From Acidobacteriota bacterium (GTDB lineage: Bacteria > Acidobacteriota > Thermoanaerobaculia > UBA5066): a stretch of 64,000 bases of DNA. The notes below the pieces were generated by a model. The model was given only the letters and a program-made list of their open reading frames with translations. It was not told the DNA's origin and made no database searches. This document shows positions 61,470 through 64,000 of this stretch, piece after piece (positions within the stretch are counted from its first letter, which is position 1; every line of letters starts with the position of its first letter). Where the stretch lies: positions 1 through 64,000 of the forward strand of contig RHKY01000003.1 of assembly GCA_008363385.1 (NCBI GenBank), read 5' to 3'. A program made the translations under genes and the position numbers.

Positions 61470-62894
61470 ATGAGCGCGGATTCTCCGGCGAGAGCCCCGG
61501 TCAGGCTCCGGCTCCTCGTCGCCCTCGCCTTCGCCCTCCTCGCCCTCCTCCGGGCGCTGACGCTCGCCTCGGACCCGTGGGAGTGGGACGAGGTCCTCTT
61601 CGTCCAGGCGGTCGAGGGCGGGTTCGACGTCCGGGTGAACCGCCCGCATCCTCCCGGCTACCCGCTCTACGTCGAGGCGGCGCGCGGCCTGGCCGCCCTC
61701 GGCGTCGCCCCCTTCGAGGCCGCGACCGCCGTGGCGGGCGTCGCGAGCCTGGCCGCCCCGGCGGGGACGACGCTCCTCCTCGTCGCGCTCGGCGCCCCGC
61801 TCGCCCCGGCCGCGTTCGGCGGGCTCTTCTACGCCCTCGTGCCGTCGATCTGGATCCACGCCGTCCGGCCCCTCTCCGACGGGCCGGGAGCCGGTGCCTT
61901 CCTCCTGGCCGCCGCGGCCCTCGTCCGGGCGGTCACGCGGCGCTCGCCGCGGGCGCTCTCCTGGGGCGTCCTCCTCTCGGCCGCCGCCTGCTGCGTCCGG
62001 CCCCAGACCGGCGTGATGCTCGCGCCCGTGGCGCTCGCGGCCGCGTGGCGCGTCGTCCGCGTCCGGGGAGGCCTCCGCGCGCTCCTCCTCTCCCTCGCCC
62101 TGGGATCGGCGCTCTCCGTCGCCGTCTGGCTTCCCGTCGTCCGGGGCTCGGGAGGGTGGACGCCCTTCGTCTCGCGCCTCTCCGAGCACGCGGGATGGGT
62201 CCGGCAGTACGACACGCAGCCTCTCGGCGTCGTCCTGACGGGGAAGGTCCAGCGCCGCTGGTGGCGGGACCCCTTCGGCGTCACGGAGCTCTTCTGGTCC
62301 GCCGTGGCGCTCTCGGCCGCAGGGGCGGCGCTCGCCCCGAGGCGGGCCGGGGCGCTCCTCCTCGTCCTGGGCCCCGTCGTGGTCTCGACCGTGGCGCTCT
62401 CGTGGCCGTTGACGGCCCCGCGCTACGTCGCCGTCGCGATGCCGGCCCTCGCCGGGCTCGTCGCGCTCGGGGTGGAACGGCTGGCCGCCCTGCCCCGGAT
62501 GCGCCTGCCGGTGGCCGTCGTCGCCACGGCCCTCCTCGGCGCGCTGGCCGCGGTGGGGGCGCCGCGGGCGCTCCTCCTCTCCCGGGGCCCGACCCCCTCC
62601 GTCGCCGCGATGCGGGCGCTCGCGGAGGAGCCGGCGCTCTCGGGGAAGGCGGTCGTCTTCTCAGGCGAGCTGACGGTCCACGTCGAGCGGTACCTCGCGG
62701 GCCGGCGGACGAGGCAGGCCCCGGACGAGGGGCCGATCCCGCTGGCGCCGGGCGAGCTGGCGGTGACGAACGAGCGGGTGCCGCCGGGGCTCGTCGAGGT
62801 CCGCTCCTTCCTCCTCGAGGACCCGATGCTCCGGAGGCTGACGCGAGGACGGTACCGGGACGTGAGGATCTGGTCGAAACCGGACGATCTGTAG
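61470..62894 (+). CDS. GT-C-type membrane glycosyltransferase-like protein
   Basis: 474 residues with about ten hydrophobic helices. The first periplasmic loop has the acidic motif DPWEWDE and HPPGYPLYV, as in PMT/ArnT and DUF2723-like lipid-linked-sugar transferases. A ~100-residue soluble C-terminal part ends the protein (VVFSGELTVHVERYLAG). Donor and acceptor are unknown. Followed closely by a methyltransferase gene, which fits a cell-surface glycan role. Confidence 0.8.
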   Translation: MSADSPARAPVRLRLLVALAFALLALLRALTLASDPWEWDEVLFVQAVEGGFDVRVNRPHPPGYPLYVEAARGLAALGVAPFEAATAVAGVASLAAPAGTTLLLVALGAPLAPAAFGGLFYALVPSIWIHAVRPLSDGPGAGAFLLAAAALVRAVTRRSPRALSWGVLLSAAACCVRPQTGVMLAPVALAAAWRVVRVRGGLRALLLSLALGSALSVAVWLPVVRGSGGWTPFVSRLSEHAGWVRQYDTQPLGVVLTGKVQRRWWRDPFGVTELFWSAVALSAAGAALAPRRAGALLLVLGPVVVSTVALSWPLTAPRYVAVAMPALAGLVALGVERLAALPRMRLPVAVVATALLGALAAVGAPRALLLSRGPTPSVAAMRALAEEPALSGKAVVFSGELTVHVERYLAGRRTRQAPDEGPIPLAPGELAVTNERVPPGLVEVRSFLLEDPMLRRLTRGRYRDVRIWSKPDDL

Positions 62895-62956
62895 TAGCGT
62901 TGACCCGAAAGCGAACGCCCGGGACGGCCCGCCCGGGGCAGAGGCTGGGAGACGCG

Positions 62957-64000
62957 ATGCGGGCTTCCGAGGCTCTTCAGACGGACTCGTCGGAGCTCCA
63001 CCTCCGGGCGATGCGGCGCGACTGGGACCGGCGCGGCCGGGAGGACCACCGGCTCCACATCGCCACGGGCCACTCCGCGACCCCCGAGGAGTTCCGGGCC
63101 TCCGGCGAGCGGGACCTCCACGAGCTGATCCTGGACGGCCTGACGCTCTTGCCCGGGGCCGAGGCGCTCGAGATCGGGTGCGGCGTCGGCAGGCTCCTCC
63201 TGCCGCTGGCGCCGCTGGTCCAGCGGGCGCGCGGGGTCGACATCTCGCCGGTCATGGTCGAGAAGTCGCGGGGGTACCTCGCCGGGATCCCGAACGTGAC
63301 GACCTCCGTCACGGACGGCACCCTGGCCGAGGTCGAGGACGCTTCCCTCGACCTCGTCTACTCCTTCATCGTCTTCCAGCACGTCCCGAGCCGCTCGGCC
63401 ATCGAGACGTACCTCCTGGAGGCGGACCGGACTCTGAAGCCGGGCGGGATCCTCCGGTTCCAGGTGGACGGCCGGTGGATGGAGAGGCCCGGCAAGACCC
63501 CCGACACGTACGACGGGCTGACCCTCCAGCCCGAGGCCGTGCACAGCCTCCTCGCGGGGACGGGCCTCGAGGTCGTCGACGAGTGGGGGGAGGAGACGCG
63601 GTACCACTGGGTCACGGCGGTCGAGCAGGGGCAGCCCGAGGCGCGCGTGGTCCTCGTCCCGCGCGTCTGGGACGTCCCCCTCGTTGCCGACCTCCTCGAC
63701 CGCGCCGGCGTCGAGGACGCCGAGGAGATCGCCTTCCTCGTCGCCAACGGGAAGATGGGCCTGAGGCGCGCGCTCGGGAACGTGGAGCTGCGCCTGGCCG
63801 CCCTGTCGGCGGCCTCGGTCGTCGAGAACGCGTACCGCCTCCTCCTCGGCCGGCCTCCCGAGTCGCGGGGCCTGGCCTGGAACGCGTCGATGCTCTCGCG
63901 CGGCCTCGAGGACGAGGCGTCCCTCGTCGACACGCTCTTCCTCGGCGTCGAGATGCGGGACCTCCTGCGGCCGTTCGACTGCCCGATCCCGTGGACGTCC
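62957..64000 (+). CDS. SAM methyltransferase with DUF4214-like tail (cut by window edge)
   Basis: 348 codons visible, still open at the right edge. ATG 62957 follows GGGAGA. Class I methyltransferase domain (~40-190): ALEIGCGVGRLLLPLAP (motif I), acidic DIS end of strand 2, and the LKPGGILRFQ motif. From ~300 on the sequence AYRLLLGRPPESRGLAWNAS with SMLSRGL...FLGVEMRDLLRP resembles DUF4214 repeats found in surface and glycan-linked proteins. Possibly methylates a sugar or lipid-linked glycan; the rest of the protein lies outside. Confidence 0.85.
   Translation, partial: MRASEALQTDSSELHLRAMRRDWDRRGREDHRLHIATGHSATPEEFRASGERDLHELILDGLTLLPGAEALEIGCGVGRLLLPLAPLVQRARGVDISPVMVEKSRGYLAGIPNVTTSVTDGTLAEVEDASLDLVYSFIVFQHVPSRSAIETYLLEADRTLKPGGILRFQVDGRWMERPGKTPDTYDGLTLQPEAVHSLLAGTGLEVVDEWGEETRYHWVTAVEQGQPEARVVLVPRVWDVPLVADLLDRAGVEDAEEIAFLVANGKMGLRRALGNVELRLAALSAASVVENAYRLLLGRPPESRGLAWNASMLSRGLEDEASLVDTLFLGVEMRDLLRPFDCPIPWTS

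Noticed and set aside
1-64000. tRNA, rRNA and insertion sequences
   Set aside because: No cloverleaf-like, rRNA-like or transposase sequence was recognised on either strand by reading; a covariance-model scan would settle small RNAs.

Overview
The window is GC-rich (clearly above two thirds G+C by eye), densely coded bacterial chromosome. It has no rRNA, tRNA, CRISPR array or insertion sequence that I can recognise. The gene mix points to a deep-branching Gram-negative bacterium: large secreted multi-domain proteins with Ig-like and dockerin tails, a Ser/Thr kinase fused to TPRs, an MglA-type GTPase, an RND/TolC pump, several lipoproteins and fused subunits of anaerobic redox enzymes. Acidobacteriota is my best guess, but that is inference from gene style, not from a marker gene.

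Layout. (1) 1-13.6 kb: a secreted-protein island, almost all on the minus strand. It holds a giant beta-helix protein that runs off the left edge and two tandem gene pairs. Each pair is a large secreted protein ending in a dockerin-like calcium-binding repeat, followed at once by a ~205-residue secreted protein that looks like a single free-standing cohesin domain. (2) 13.7-20.5 kb: a Tat/lipoprotein flavin oxidoreductase, a DUF4097 beta-repeat protein, and a four-gene membrane cassette (DUF4178 protein, an unlisted 55-residue membrane peptide, DUF350, membrane aminopropyltransferase). (3) 20.5-29 kb: alpha/beta hydrolase, gamma-glutamyltransferase, two envelope proteins, a coiled-coil lipoprotein, a duplicated hairpin array, a PGM1-like ATP-grasp ligase and a tandem universal stress protein. 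(4) 29-38.5 kb: a molybdopterin oxidoreductase with its Fe-S and membrane subunits fused, an orphan HicB, a secreted orphan, a 2-oxoacid:ferredoxin oxidoreductase packed into two polypeptides, and an Hsp20 gene with a near-perfect promoter and terminator. (5) 38.5-48.2 kb: a peptide-binding lipoprotein, a GYD protein, a small membrane protein, and an RND tripartite pump plus MscS-type channel. (6) 48.2-52.5 kb: the conserved phoH-ybeY-corC-era cluster and a PilZ protein. (7) 52.5-64 kb: MglA fused to a long coiled coil, an MBL hydrolase, a lipoprotein, a kinase-TPR protein, a VWA protein, a GT-C-type membrane protein and a methyltransferase with a DUF4214-like tail, cut by the right edge.

Two themes run through the window. 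First, translational coupling is pervasive: at least six gene junctions use a 4-base NTGA overlap. Second, many genes without a Shine-Dalgarno sequence have a -10-like hexamer exactly 6-8 bases before the start codon, which suggests leaderless transcripts. The most unusual content is the cohesin/dockerin island: matched binding modules in tandem two-gene units, with no cellulase or scaffoldin in sight.
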